Shown here in pieces: positions 1 through 10,000 of a DNA stretch of 64,000 bases. How positions within the stretch are numbered: position 1 is the first letter of the stretch; every line of letters starts with the position of its first letter. Under the pieces are notes generated by a model. It did not search any database, had not been told where the DNA came from, and saw only the letters and a program-made list of their open reading frames with translations. Both the position numbers and the translations under genes were made by a program. The stretch covers positions 3,314,501 through 3,378,500 of the forward strand of contig NZ_CP077073.1 in NCBI RefSeq assembly GCF_019139535.1, in the 5' to 3' direction. This DNA comes from Pseudomonas muyukensis (lineage in GTDB: Bacteria > Pseudomonadota > Gammaproteobacteria > Pseudomonadales > Pseudomonadaceae).

Positions 1-450
1 GCCGGACAGCTCGGCCCAGCGGCGTTGGGCCAGGTGGCTGGCGTCGACGTCGGCCAGTGCCTGCTCGACGATGGCACGCTCGCCGGCTCCGAAGGGGGCC
101 AGGGCCGATAACCAGGGGGTGCGGCCCAGGGCGACGGCGTCGAACACGCGGATCGCATCCAGGGTGTCGGCTTGTTGTTCGACCAGCGCCAGCGCCTGGG
201 CGATACGTCGGCGGGGCAGGGCCGCCAGGGGCGTGCCGAGCAACTGGACGCTGCCGCTGCTGGGCGCGCGCAGCCCGGCCAGCAGCTTGAGCAAGGTGGA
301 TTTGCCGGAACCATTGGGGCCGACCAGGCCGAGAGTCTCGCCGGGCTTGACGGCCAGATCGATACCATGCAGCACCTCGCGCCCGCCCAGACGCAGGCGC
401 AGGCCCTGGCAACTGACGGGGGCCATTGCGGGGCTGTGCAGCGCGGTCAT
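1..450 (-). CDS. ABC transporter ATP-binding protein, BtuD/FecE type (3' end cut by window edge)
   Basis: Cytoplasmic ATPase of a metal-chelate/corrinoid importer. It would power uptake through the FecCD-type permease encoded just upstream. Only the first 150 residues are in the window. They show a Walker A motif GPNGSGKST at residues 44-52 and a Q-loop region (VEQQ, about 90-93). The fragment stops inside the ABC signature, at LSG. The ATG at 450 overlaps the permease stop codon (ATGA, 447-450), so the two genes are translationally coupled. The cobalamin riboswitch at the head of the operon points to a corrinoid, or a cobalamin-regulated metal, as substrate. That is inference from context. 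The fold itself is certain. Confidence 0.9.
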   Translation of the reverse strand, partial: MTALHSPAMAPVSCQGLRLRLGGREVLHGIDLAVKPGETLGLVGPNGSGKSTLLKLLAGLRAPSSGSVQLLGTPLAALPRRRIAQALALVEQQADTLDAIRVFDAVALGRTPWLSALAPFGAGERAIVEQALADVDASHLAQRRWAELSG

Positions 451-1463
451 GGGCGCCCCCGACGGCTGACCAGGATCAGGGCGAACAGCGGCGCGCCGAT
501 CAACGCGGTGACCACCCCCACAGGGATCACCTGGCCGCTGATCAGCGTGCGCGAGAGGATGTCGGCGACGATCAGGAACAACGCCCCGCCCAGCGCGCTG
601 GCCGGCACCAGGCGGCTGTGCCCGGGGCCGAGCAACAGGCGCAGGGCATGGGGGATGACCAGCCCGACGAAACCGATGGCACCGACGATCGACACCATCA
701 CCGCGGTCACCAGCGCCGCGCAGCTGATCAGCAGCAGTTGGGTGCGGCGCACCGGCACGCCGAGCGAGGCGGCGGAATCGGCGCCGAAGGTGAAGGCATC
801 CAGGGCCCGGCGATGGCCGAGGCAGACCAGCAGCCCCAGCACGGCCACCGGCACCGCCAGGGTCACCGCCGGCCAGCGCACGCCGCTGAGGTTGCCCAGC
901 AGCCAGAACAGGATGCCGCGGGCCTGTTCGGCGGTGGCGGACTTGGTGATCAGGAACGCGGTGAGCGCGTTGAACAATTGCGAGCCGGCGATCCCGGCAA
1001 GGATCACCTGGGCATTGTCATGGCGGCTGGCGCTGGCCCGCGACAGCGCCAGCACCAGGGCAAAGGCCGCCAGCGCGCCGAGGAAGGCGCCGCCGGACAG
1101 CGACAGCGCCGCGCCACCCAGGCCGAGCAGGCCGACCGCCACGGCACCGGTCGAGGCCCCGGCGGACAGACCCAGCAAATACGGCTCGGCCAGCGGGTTG
1201 CGCAGCAACGCCTGGAGAATCACCCCGCAGGTGGCCAGGCCAGCGCCGCAGGCAGCGGCCACCAGGGTGCGTGGCAAGCGGTAGTTCCAGACGATGCCGG
1301 CGTCGATCGGGTCGAGCGGATAGCCCGCCTGCCACAGGTGATTGGCCAGCACCTGCCAGACCACTTCGGCGCCCACCGGGGTTTCGCCGATGGCGATCCC
1401 GGCGAGCATGGCCAGGCTCAGGGCGAGCAGCGCGAAGGCGCCAAGGGGCAGCAGGCGACTCAT
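447..1463 (-). CDS. FecCD-family ABC transporter permease (BtuC-like)
   Basis: Inner-membrane permease of 338 residues, the usual length of the FecCD/BtuC family that forms the translocation channel of siderophore and vitamin B12 importers. It is hydrophobic throughout. It has the family signature near residues 55-95 (NYRLPRTL, then [16 protein letters not shown]) and a [19 protein letters not shown] segment in the last third, which is the coupling region for the ATPase. Both ends overlap neighbours by ATGA, with the binding protein upstream and the ATPase downstream, so this is a compact three-gene operon. Substrate is not readable from the sequence. The upstream cobalamin riboswitch favours corrinoids or a related chelate. 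Confidence 0.92.
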   Translation of the reverse strand: MSRLLPLGAFALLALSLAMLAGIAIGETPVGAEVVWQVLANHLWQAGYPLDPIDAGIVWNYRLPRTLVAAACGAGLATCGVILQALLRNPLAEPYLLGLSAGASTGAVAVGLLGLGGAALSLSGGAFLGALAAFALVLALSRASASRHDNAQVILAGIAGSQLFNALTAFLITKSATAEQARGILFWLLGNLSGVRWPAVTLAVPVAVLGLLVCLGHRRALDAFTFGADSAASLGVPVRRTQLLLISCAALVTAVMVSIVGAIGFVGLVIPHALRLLLGPGHSRLVPASALGGALFLIVADILSRTLISGQVIPVGVVTALIGAPLFALILVSRRGRP

Positions 1464-2488
1464 GGTTGCGCCGCACTACCGCTGGCGAAGGCCGTGGACA
1501 GCACTTGCAGCCCGCGGAACAGGCGGATGCCGGCCTGCATGGCGTCGGCGTCGAGGACGATGATGCGGCCCTGTTTCACCGCATCCATGTTGCGGGTCAG
1601 CGGGTCGCTGCGCAGAAATTCGAGTTTCTTGCGATAGTCATCGGCGGGGTAGCGGCGCCGGTCCATGCGCGCGATGATCAGCCAGGTGGGATTGGCCTTG
1701 GCCAGGGTTTCCCAGCCGACGGTCGGCCATTCCTCGCTGGACTCGACCACGTTGCGCACGCCGAGGGTCTGCAGCATGAAGTCGGCCACGCCCTGGCGGC
1801 CGGCGACGTAGGGGTCGAGCGCCAGGTCGGCGCTGGAGAACCAGAACAACGCGCTGGTGTGCGTCAGGTCCTTGCCCGCCAGTTGTTGCTGCGCCTGCTG
1901 CAGGCTGCCCTGGAGCGCCGCGTTGAGGACGGCGCCGCGCGCCTGCACGTCGAAGATCTCGGCCAGTTGGCTGATGCTCTTGTAGATGCTCTGCACCTTG
2001 AACGGTTGCAGGCGGGTGCCATCGGCGCCCACCAGGTTGTCCTTGCCTTCGCAATCGGACGGCAGCAGGTAGGTGGGAATCTGCAATTCGGCGAACTGTT
2101 CGCGGGTGGCGACCGCGCCTTGGGCACCGACCATCCATTCGAACTGCACCGCCACCAGTTGCGGACGCTTGGCCACCACCGCCTCGAAGCTCGGTTCGTT
2201 GTCGGCCAGGCGCTCGACCTTGTCGTTCTGCGCCTGGAACTCGGGCAGCACGTTGTTGAACCACAGCGAAGTGCCGGCCAGGCGTTCGCCCAGGCCCAGG
2301 GCATAGAGCAGTTCGCTACCGGCCTGGCCGATGGTCACCGCGCGCTCGGGCGCCTGGGCGAAGGTCTGGGGCACGCCGCAGTTGTCGAGGGTCAACGGAT
2401 ACTGGGTGGCACTGGCCTGGCCATTATCGGCCTGGGCCAGCGCGGACAGGGTCAAGCCGGCGACTACGGTGGCGAGGTGGGGCAACAT
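1460..2488 (-). CDS. Periplasmic substrate-binding protein of a BtuF/FhuD-type ABC importer
   Basis: Probable 342-residue periplasmic binding protein (TroA/BtuF-like, two lobes joined by a helix) that delivers ligand to the FecCD permease. The start at 2488 is chosen because a short signal peptide follows at once (MLPHLATVVAGLTLSALAQA) and a GGAGA ribosome site lies about 10 bases upstream. An in-frame ATG at 2572 would add 28 residues and spoil the signal peptide. The N-terminal lobe has the family run QAPERAVTIGQAGSELLYAL, and LVAVQFEW lies further on. The stop overlaps the permease ATG. A cobalamin riboswitch lies 110 bases upstream. The ligand could be cobalamin, a cobalamin precursor, or a metal chelate whose uptake is tied to cobalamin status. 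Confidence 0.88.
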   Translation of the reverse strand: MLPHLATVVAGLTLSALAQADNGQASATQYPLTLDNCGVPQTFAQAPERAVTIGQAGSELLYALGLGERLAGTSLWFNNVLPEFQAQNDKVERLADNEPSFEAVVAKRPQLVAVQFEWMVGAQGAVATREQFAELQIPTYLLPSDCEGKDNLVGADGTRLQPFKVQSIYKSISQLAEIFDVQARGAVLNAALQGSLQQAQQQLAGKDLTHTSALFWFSSADLALDPYVAGRQGVADFMLQTLGVRNVVESSEEWPTVGWETLAKANPTWLIIARMDRRRYPADDYRKKLEFLRSDPLTRNMDAVKQGRIIVLDADAMQAGIRLFRGLQVLSTAFASGSAAQP

Positions 2489-2596
2489 GGTGGGGCGGTC
2501 TCCTGTCTTGCGCTGTGCGGTCATGGGCACGGACAGGCATCGCCGGGCGCGAGCCAGAGGCTGCAAGCGCAAGGCGGATGACCATCCCGGACACCC

Positions 2597-2783
2597 CGCC
2601 GGTTGGTGAACACGTGCCGGCAGGTCTCCTGACTAGTGCGTCCAGGCCCGGCGCCGGCCTTCCCGGATGGATCATCCAGTGGCATCGATGGCGAGGGCTC
2701 GGCACCTACAGTTGCGGGGGCAGTTCCGTTCGGCGCGCTGGGCGCGCCTGGGATTCCCTTTTGATTCCGTGTGGAAACCGGCG
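2597..2783 (-). promoter_or_regulatory. Cobalamin (adenosylcobalamin-type) riboswitch
   Basis: On the minus strand the conserved B12-box elements appear in order: AAAAGGGAATCCC, then GGAACTGCCCCCGCAACTGTA (interrupted by the usual variable arms), GCCACTGG, GGGAAGGC and finally AGTCAGGAGACCTGCC at 2619-2634. The ends pair: AACCGGCG at 2776-2783 and CGCCGGTT at 2597-2604 form an 8-bp P1 stem. The element lies in the leader of the ABC importer operon, about 110 bases before the binding-protein start. Cobalamin binding should lower expression of the operon. Whether it acts on transcription or translation is not clear; no strong U-tract hairpin was seen after it. Confidence 0.93.
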
Positions 2784-2823
2784 GGCGGCATGGTAGACCA
2801 TCGCACCGCCGGGCGAAACGCCT

Positions 2824-3990
2824 TTACAGGTACTTGAGCCAGGCCAGGTCGCGGCGCCGCGCCTTCAGCCGGGCAAAGCCACGCACCGGCAGGTACAGCG
2901 CGGCGGCCAGCAACAGGGCCAGCAGCCAGACCGCGGCGATACCCTCGAAACCGAAATAGTCGCCCTGGTTGCGGCCGAACAGGGCGACGCTGGCCAGGTA
3001 CAGCCCCTTGAGCACATACAGGTGCAGCAGGTAGAAGAACATCGGCGCCGCGCCGAACACCGCCAGCACGCCGATCCAGCGCGTGCTGCCAGCACGCTCG
3101 AAGCCGCGTAGCAACAGCAGGCCGGTGCCCAGGGTCAGCGCCAGGAACAACAGCGAAGGCGGGTACTTGGTGATGTTGAAGAAGCTCATCAGCGTCTGCG
3201 TAACATTGGGGTAACTGTTCCAGGGCGTTTCGCCGTAACCGTTGAGCAGGCGCAGTGCGACGAAACCCAGCAGGGCCAGAGCCCCGGCCAGCAGCAGCCG
3301 CCGTTGGCGGGTATCGGCCTGGCTGGCGCGGGCGAACCATGGGCCAAGGGCGTAGCCCAGGGCAATCACGCCGATCCACGGCAACAGCGGATAGGATGTG
3401 CGCAGGCGCAGGCTGTCGGTGACCACCCACCAGCCGCGATCGTGCAGGACCGCCCACGGCACATGCAGGGCCGATGCCGGCGCGAAGTGCAGGCCATCGA
3501 GCAGGTTGTGCCCCGCGACGATCAACACGCCCAGGGTGATAAGCGCCGGACGTGGCAGCCATACCAGCAGCGCCAGGGCGATCATGCTCAGGCCGATGGC
3601 CCAGATCACTTGCAGGTAGACCACGGTGGGTGGCAGCTGGAAGGTCCAGGCGAAGTTGACCAGGGTGAACTCCAGCACCACCAGGAACAGCCCGCGCTTG
3701 AACAGAAACGCCGAGACATCGCCACGGCCCTGGTGCTTTTCGCCGTACAACCAGGCGGACAGCCCGGTGAGCAGCACGAACACCGGGGCGCACAGGTGCG
3801 CCAGGGTGCGGCTGGCGAACAGGCTGGGGTCGGTGGCGTCGATGGTCATCGGGTCGCTGACCTGGCGGTGCAGGAAGAAGGTTTCGCGCACGTGGTCCAG
3901 GAGCATGAACAGGATCACCAGGCCGCGCAGGGCGTCGATGCTTTGCAGGCGTTGGCTGGGCAAGGGGGAAGGGGTAATGGCGCTGGTCAT
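2824..3990 (-). CDS. DUF1624 / heparan-alpha-glucosaminide N-acetyltransferase-like membrane protein
   Basis: A 388-residue integral membrane protein with about ten hydrophobic segments. Its N-terminus, RLQSIDALRGLVILFMLLDH (residues 14-33, with His33), is typical of the DUF1624/YeiB and acyltransferase-3-like superfamily. In these proteins a histidine at the end of the first helix is thought to take part in transmembrane acetyl transfer. Members usually acylate sugars or polymers outside the membrane, but the substrate here is unknown. No good ribosome site precedes the ATG at 3990. It reads in the same direction as the downstream B12-regulated operon and ends only 41 bases before the riboswitch, so readthrough is possible. 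No operon partner suggests its role. Confidence 0.8.
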   Translation of the reverse strand: MTSAITPSPLPSQRLQSIDALRGLVILFMLLDHVRETFFLHRQVSDPMTIDATDPSLFASRTLAHLCAPVFVLLTGLSAWLYGEKHQGRGDVSAFLFKRGLFLVVLEFTLVNFAWTFQLPPTVVYLQVIWAIGLSMIALALLVWLPRPALITLGVLIVAGHNLLDGLHFAPASALHVPWAVLHDRGWWVVTDSLRLRTSYPLLPWIGVIALGYALGPWFARASQADTRQRRLLLAGALALLGFVALRLLNGYGETPWNSYPNVTQTLMSFFNITKYPPSLLFLALTLGTGLLLLRGFERAGSTRWIGVLAVFGAAPMFFYLLHLYVLKGLYLASVALFGRNQGDYFGFEGIAAVWLLALLLAAALYLPVRGFARLKARRRDLAWLKYL

Positions 3991-4089
3991 TGGCTGGGAT
4001 CGTAGGCAGGAATGGCGTTCAAATGAAATGTTATCGTATTACATTTTATCAGCGCCTGAATAGTTCGATTTCGCCTGGCGGGCCACCAG

Positions 4090-4181
4090 GTGTTCGCCGT
4101 GGGTGATGCAGCGCCTATTAGACCGAGCGCCGCCCGCGCGGCGCTCGATCTGACAGACGCTGCATCACTCACGGCGAACAC
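4090..4181. repeat. Large imperfect palindrome, copy 1 of a three-copy intergenic family
   Basis: Outer arms at 4090-4113 and 4158-4181 pair over 24 bases with one mismatch. Inside them a second arm pair, GAGCGCCGC / GCGGCGCTC, surrounds a CCGC loop. The unpaired bulge CTATTAGA is shared with the other copies near 34.8 and 52.55 kb. It lies between two divergently transcribed genes, so it is not simply a terminator. It resembles a Pseudomonas REP-type element. Confidence 0.8.
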
Positions 4182-4492
4182 GCCCTGCACTGAAACTTTT
4201 TTCGCTGCCTGGCCAAGCTCCCGAGTGCGTTGCGGGCAATCCTCCAGATCACCACCACCCATAACCGCTGGCCTGCCTCCATCACACCCCGGCAAAACCG
4301 CCAGAACCACCCCGCGACACCCGAGGTTTTCCCCCTCGAACTCCCGATGTTTTTTCCTTTGCCTGTCACCACAAGCTGCGAATGTTGCCTTCGTGGACAG
4401 GCCACCAGCCCCTCTGGATCAGGGTGTACGGCCTCGGCCACAGCAATGCGCGACCCACTCAACGTACGAACACGACGATAGGAGATTGCTTC
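4182..4492. other. Leader region upstream of the first PstS-like gene
   Basis: About 310 bases with lower GC than the flanking genes and no convincing reading frame. It must hold the promoter for the PstS-like gene at 4493. I could not pick out a clear Pho box or a clean -35/-10 pair by eye. The only firm signal is the AGGAG ribosome site at 4480-4484. Confidence 0.5.
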
Positions 4493-5638
4493 ATGTTTAA
4501 GCGTACTGTGATCGCCGCCTCCCTGGTGGCTGCTACCCTGGCTTCGGCCCAATCCATGGCCGCTGTGGTCGGCGGCGGTGCCACCCTGCCTGAGCCGCTG
4601 TACAACGGCAACGCCACCTGGGAAGGCATCCTGCCGAGCGGCTTCAGCTACACCGGCGTGGGCAGCGGCGGTGGCAAGACCGCTTTCCTGACCAACGCGC
4701 CTGCGTCGATCAACCAGCCTGCCGGCACCAACGTCGACTTCGCCGGTTCCGACTCGGTGCTCAGCGCCAGCGAACTGTCGACCTACAACAGCACCCGCGC
4801 CGCTGCCTGGGGCAAGCTGGTCCAGGTACCGGCGGTCGGCACCAGCGTGACCATTCCTTACCACCGCAACGGTGTCAGCAACCTGCAGGTCAACGCCACG
4901 CAACTGTGCGGCGTGTTCTCCGGCAGCATCGCCACCTGGGGCGCCCTGCTGGGCAACGGCGACACCACCCCGATCAAGGTGATCTACCGTGCCGGCAGCA
5001 GTGGCACCACCGAACTGCTGGCGCGCTTCCTCAACGACTCCTGCCCGACCGCCTTCTCGGTCAGCAGCACCTTCACCAGCGCCAACGTCGGCGCCGAGCC
5101 GAGCACCTGGCAAGCCGTGGCCGGCAGCGCCGATGTGGTCAATGCGGTGAACGCCACCGATGGTGCCATCGGCTACGTCAGCCCTGACTTCGTCGACACT
5201 GCCAACAACGCCCAGGTCGCCCGTGTCAGCAAGCTGGCCACCGGCACCGCCGTGCTGCCGACCGTCGACCAGGCGCAGATCGCCCTGGGCAGCGCCACCG
5301 CGCCGAGCGCCGACCGTGCCAACCCAGCCAGCTGGGCGGTCACCTTCGGCCGTGGCGCTACCGACAAGCCGGTCCCGACCACCGGCTACCCGATCGTCGG
5401 CTACACCAACCTGCTGGTTGGCCAGTGCTACAAGGATGCCGCCGATGCCACCGCAGTTCGCGGTTTCCTCGACGACCTGTACAGCGGCAACCACGACCTG
5501 GCCATCGGCATTCACTCGTTCGTGCCGGTGCCACCGGCCTTTGCCGCAGAAGTCAAGAAAGCCTTCATCAGCAACGCTGGCAACGAAGGCCTCGATATCG
5601 GCAACAGCAACGTCTGCAACGGTATCGGTCGCTCGTAA
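4493..5638 (+). CDS. PstS-like phosphate-binding protein, secreted (paralogue 1)
   Basis: A 381-residue exported protein of the PstS/phosphate-binding superfamily. The ATG at 4493 has AGGAG eight bases upstream and begins a signal peptide with predicted cleavage after SMAA (residue 24). Phosphate-cage elements are visible: GSGGGK at about 58-62, DFAGSD at 82-87, and RAGSSGTTE at 166-174, matching the SGTT loop of PstS. Cysteines at 139 and 184, plus two near the C-terminus (GQCYKDA, SNVCNGIG), are conserved in the next gene, which suggests two disulphides. There are no pstCAB permease or ATPase genes nearby, so it may act as a secreted or surface protein, as described for PstS-like and DING-type proteins of pseudomonads. 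A transport role is not supported by context. Confidence 0.85.
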   Translation: MFKRTVIAASLVAATLASAQSMAAVVGGGATLPEPLYNGNATWEGILPSGFSYTGVGSGGGKTAFLTNAPASINQPAGTNVDFAGSDSVLSASELSTYNSTRAAAWGKLVQVPAVGTSVTIPYHRNGVSNLQVNATQLCGVFSGSIATWGALLGNGDTTPIKVIYRAGSSGTTELLARFLNDSCPTAFSVSSTFTSANVGAEPSTWQAVAGSADVVNAVNATDGAIGYVSPDFVDTANNAQVARVSKLATGTAVLPTVDQAQIALGSATAPSADRANPASWAVTFGRGATDKPVPTTGYPIVGYTNLLVGQCYKDAADATAVRGFLDDLYSGNHDLAIGIHSFVPVPPAFAAEVKKAFISNAGNEGLDIGNSNVCNGIGRS

Positions 5639-5682
5639 TACGGCTGTTCCCCAGTGGCCCGCATCCGCTGGATGAGGGCATG

Positions 5683-5720
5683 ACCCTGGCGGTGCCCGTG
5701 GGCGCCGCCAGGGTTTTCTT
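5683..5720 (+). terminator. Rho-independent terminator after PstS-like paralogue 1
   Basis: Inverted repeat ACCCTGGCGG (5683-5692) / CCGCCAGGGT (5705-5714), directly followed by TTTCTT. It sits between the two PstS-like genes and could reduce transcription of the second one relative to the first. Confidence 0.75.
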
Positions 5721-5743
5721 CGTGTGCATCAGGAGCCCGACAC

Positions 5744-6913
5744 GTGTTCAAGCAAAGATCCCTGCAACTGGCCGTACTGGCTTGCGCCGCGCTGGTGGCC
5801 GGCAGCGCCTGCGCCGAGGTCAACGGCGGCGGTTCCACGGCGGTGAAGCGCCTTTACACCGGCAATCCGCTGTACCCCAAGCTGCCACGGTTGTTGCCCG
5901 ATGGCTTCAGCTACAGCGCCGTCAACAGCCTGGCCGGCAAGCAGGCGTTCCTGGCCAACGATCCGACGCTGATCTGGCAGGCGGCCGGTGGCACTGTCGA
6001 TTTCGCTGCGGGCGAGGCCGTGCTCACGGCCAGTGAACTGGCCAGCTATCGCAGCACCCGGCAAAGCGCCTATGGCCCGATGATCCAGGTGCCGGTGGCC
6101 GGCATGGCGGTGGCCATTCCCTATCAGAAGAGCGGGCTCGATGCGCTCCAGCTCAGCGCTCAGCAGTTGTGCGGGGTGTTCTCCGGGGCTTTGGCCACCT
6201 GGGGCCAGGTGCTCGGCACTGCCGACAGCACACCGGTGCGGGTGGTGTATCGCGCGGGCGACAGCGGCACCACCGAGGTGCTGTCGCGGTTCCTCAACGA
6301 CAGCTGCCCGTCGGCCTTCAGGGTATCGTCCCGCTTCACCACGGCCAGCCTCGCCACCCCGCCTGGCCATTGGCTGGCGGTTGCCACCAGCGCCGACGTG
6401 ACGGCCCAGGTCAGCCTCAACGAAGGGGCCATCGGCTACGTGGCCGCCAACTACACCGAGGCGGGCAAGAACAGCAAGGTCGCCCGGGTCAGCAAGCAGC
6501 CCATGGCCGCCGGGATGGCAGCGCTGCCCACGGTGCTGGCTGCCCAGGCCGGGCTGGGCACCCCGCAGGCGCCGGCCAGCGCCGCCGAGCGCGGCAATCC
6601 GCTGCGTTGGGTACCGACCTATGGCAGCGCTGCCGGCGACTTGCCGGTGGCCGGCACGGGTTACCCCATCGTCGGCTTCAGCAACCTGCTGCTCGGCCAG
6701 TGCTACCAGAGCGCCGCGGATACCCGGGCGATTCGCGACTTCCTCGGCGAACTGTTTGCCGGCCAGCGGCGGATTGCGGTGATGGGCCATATCTTCGTGA
6801 CCTTGCCACAGCCATTCGCCGATGAGCTGCGCCGCACCTTCCTGTTCGATGCCTATGGCGAAGGCACCGATATCGGCAACCCGTCGGTGTGCAACGGCAT
6901 CGGCCGGCCTTGA
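5744..6913 (+). CDS. PstS-like phosphate-binding protein, secreted (paralogue 2)
   Basis: A 389-residue tandem paralogue of the preceding gene. It starts at a GTG (5744) with AGGAG nine bases upstream and has a signal peptide ending near GSACA (residue 24). It keeps the phosphate-cage loop RAGDSGTTE and the four cysteine positions (QLCGVFSG, NDSCPSAF, GQCYQSA, PSVCNGIG). The first glycine-rich loop is changed: paralogue 1 has GSGGGK where this protein has NSLAGK. The DFAGSD element is altered to DFAAGE, so an acidic residue replaces the phosphate-contact Asp and a Ser is lost. Ligand affinity may therefore differ. It is followed after 142 bases by the giant exoprotein gene on the same strand, so a functional link is plausible but unproven. 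Confidence 0.83.
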   Translation: MFKQRSLQLAVLACAALVAGSACAEVNGGGSTAVKRLYTGNPLYPKLPRLLPDGFSYSAVNSLAGKQAFLANDPTLIWQAAGGTVDFAAGEAVLTASELASYRSTRQSAYGPMIQVPVAGMAVAIPYQKSGLDALQLSAQQLCGVFSGALATWGQVLGTADSTPVRVVYRAGDSGTTEVLSRFLNDSCPSAFRVSSRFTTASLATPPGHWLAVATSADVTAQVSLNEGAIGYVAANYTEAGKNSKVARVSKQPMAAGMAALPTVLAAQAGLGTPQAPASAAERGNPLRWVPTYGSAAGDLPVAGTGYPIVGFSNLLLGQCYQSAADTRAIRDFLGELFAGQRRIAVMGHIFVTLPQPFADELRRTFLFDAYGEGTDIGNPSVCNGIGRP

Positions 6914-7055
6914 GCCGCCCGTGTGCGTTGCCATACCCCAGCCAGATGAACTTTGCATGACAAAGCTTCGGTCGCCCAACGGCCGGAGCGCCTTATGGCA
7001 AAGCGGCATCAGCGCCGCCTGACGACTTTCTAGAACCCGCACAAGGAACCCTGCG

Positions 7056-10000
7056 ATGTCGCGCGGCATGCCCCAGCCAGCCCTCCCAGCCACCGCCGCC
7101 CTGCATCGCGGCAAGCCTGCCGGCGGCGAGCCGTTGCGGCTCAAGCCCCTGGCCCAGGCCATCGCCTTGTTGCTGCTGGCCGGCAGCGCCCAGGCCGGGC
7201 AACCGTTCAGTTCGGCCTGGTTCGCCGCCAAGGGTGCCTCCAGCGCACCGGCCGGCAGCGGCGGTGTGGGTGGGGCCGGGCAGGTGCTGCCAGGCTCGCC
7301 GCCGCCGCTGGCCCAGCAGCAACGGCTGAACCAGCAGTTCCAGCGCACGGTGAGCAACTTCAACAGCACGGTGGCCGCCATCGCCGCCCAGCAGGCGGCC
7401 CAGGCCAATGGCCGGACCTTGGCCCAGGTGCAGCCGCAAGTGATCCCCAACGGCCTGGGCGAGGGCGGCCTGAAGGTCGACGAGAACCCGCTCACCCAGG
7501 GCTGGCGCAATGCCAAGGCGCCACAGCAGAGCCAGGCCGGTGGCAAGACCCAGGTGCGTATCGAGCAGACGGCCGACAAGGCCATCCTCAACTGGGAGAC
7601 CTTCAACGTCGGTCGCGACACCACCGTGCGTTTCGAGCAGCAGGCCGACTGGGCCGTGCTCAACCGGGTCAACGACCCGGCTGCCCGCCCGAGCCAGATC
7701 CATGGCCAGATCGAGGCGCCGGGCACGGTGATGCTGATCAACCGCAACGGCGTGGTGTTCAACGGCACCAGCCAGGTCAATGTGCGCAACCTGGTGGCCG
7801 CGGCCGCGCAGATCAGCGACGAGCAGTTCAGCCAGCGCGGCCTATATGTCGATAACAACGGCAGCCAGGCCACCTTCACCCAGGCCGCCGGCAAGGTGCT
7901 GGTCGAACGCGGCGCGCAGATCCGCACCCAGGAACCGGCCAGCTCCACCAGCGGCGGCGGCTACGTGCTGCTGCTGGGCAGCGAGGTGGGCAACGATGGG
8001 CAGATCATCACCAGCAAGGGCCAGGCAACCCTGGCGGCGGCGGACGATTTCTACATCCGTCGCGGCCAGGGCACCGAGGCCAACCGCTACTCGACCACCC
8101 GCGGCAACGAAGTGGCCGGCAGCCTCAAGGCCGGCAGCAGTGCCGGCACGGTGGTCAACGATGGCCTGATCCAGGCCGCCGGCGGTGACATCACCCTGAC
8201 CGGGCACCAGGTGCGCCAGCAGGGCGTGGCGTTGGCCAGTACCTCGGTGGACCGACGCGGCAGCATTCACCTGCTCAACGCTGCCAGCGACACCACCGGC
8301 AGTGTCAGTTTCGGGCAGGGCAGCGTCAGCGCCGTGTTGCTCGACGACAGCGCGGCGCTCGACAGCCAGCGCGAAGCTTCGCGGGCGGTGGTCAACGGCA
8401 GCAACGGCAACCTGGCCAGCGGGCGCTTCGACAACCTCAGTACGGTCATCGACCGCCCGGAACAGTCGCGGATCGAGGTAGTCAGCGGCGGCACGGTGCA
8501 CTTCCAGGACGGCTCGCTGACTTTGGCCAGCGGCGGCCAGGTGGCGGTGAGCGCGGGCCGGCGCAGCCTGGTCGACGACGGTGCGCGCCTGGATGTGGCC
8601 GGCGCCCTCGGGGTCAAGGTGGCGATGGAAAGCAACGTCATCAAGGTCAACGTGCAGGGCAACGAGCAGCGCGATGCGGCGGGCAACCGGGACCAGGGCG
8701 GGCTGGGCAGTCGCGATGTGTGGGTCGATGTGCGCGAACTGGTGCACGTGGCGGCGGGGGTCAACGGCTATGCCAACGACCGCTGGTATACCGCCGGTGG
8801 CCTGCTGGAGGTCGGCGGCTACCTGGGCACGCGCAGCCACGGCGTGGGCGAGTGGATGGCCCAGGGCGGCACGTTGACCTTCACCGGCCAGGACCTGGTG
8901 ACCCGCGCTGGCGCCCAGATCAACCTGTCCGGCGGCACCTTGGCGGTGCAGGATGGTTATGTCCGGCAAAGCTGGCTGCGCGGCGCCGACGGGCGCCTGT
9001 ACGAGCTGTCCAAGGCGCCGGGCGACTTGCTCTACAGCGGCATCTATCAAGGCTTCGAGGACAGCTCCACGCGCTGGAACCAGACCCGCCTGTTCTACAA
9101 CCCGCTGATCGCGCCGCAGCAGCGCTTCGAACAGGGCTACAGCGTCGGCCGCGACGCCGGCAGCCTGGTGGTGGCCACCCAGAGCGCCGTGCTCGATGGC
9201 CAACTGATCGGTGAAACCTGGCAGGACGAGCGCCAGTTGCAGGCCCCGGTGGCCGGCCTGGATGGCTACAAGCAGGTGCACAGCGCCCGTGCCCGGGGTG
9301 CCCAGCTGGTCATTGGCCAACAGCTTCCAGGCTATCTGAGCGCTAGCAAGGACCTGGCCTTCAGCCTGTCGCCGGTGCTGCGCCAGGTCACCCTCGGCGC
9401 CGGCGGTCGTGGCGCCAGTGCCCAGGTGCTGTTGCAGGCGCCGTTGGACGAGCAACGCCGTGGCCAGTTGCTGCTCGACAGCAGCCTGCTCAACGGTTTT
9501 GCCCTGGGCGGCCTGAGCGTGGCCGCCAGCGAGTCGGTGCAGGTCGACGAGGCGCTGCGCCTGGCCGATGGCGGCCAGTTGACCCTGTATGCAGCGCAGG
9601 TGCGGGTGGCCGCCGACCTCACCGCCAAGGGGGGGCAGGTGACCTTGGGCGATGTGCTGTATCAGCGCGACGGCGCCGACCTGCGCGACCGCGTGCTGGC
9701 CACCCCGGCCGGGGTGCGTGCGCAGGTCGTGGTGGACGATGGCGTGCGCCTGGATGTCAGCGGTGTGCGCAGCGAACGCAACGATGCCGCGGCCATGGCC
9801 TGGCGCAATGGCGGCAACCTGTCGCTGCGCAGTTCTGGCGACGTGCTGTTGGGGCAGGGCAGTCTGCTGGATGTGGCCGCCGGGGTCGTGCGCGGTGCGC
9901 GCCACCAGTTGAACGGCGGCCATGGCGGCAACCTGACGCTGCACGCCAGTGCCTACAACCCCGGTGAGGGCGGGCGCCTGCAACTGGCCGGGGAACTGCG

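Noticed and set aside
1..450. Plus-strand frames over the left edge
   Set aside because: The minus strand holds a clear Walker A and Q-loop ATPase in frame with its operon partner.
2424..2705. Small frame overlapping the cobalamin riboswitch leader
   Set aside because: It covers the riboswitch and leader, lacks a ribosome site and has no recognisable domain.
6822..7022. 66-codon frame running from the end of the second PstS-like gene into the leader of the exoprotein
   Set aside because: It lies mostly inside the PstS-like gene in another frame; composition is shadow-like.
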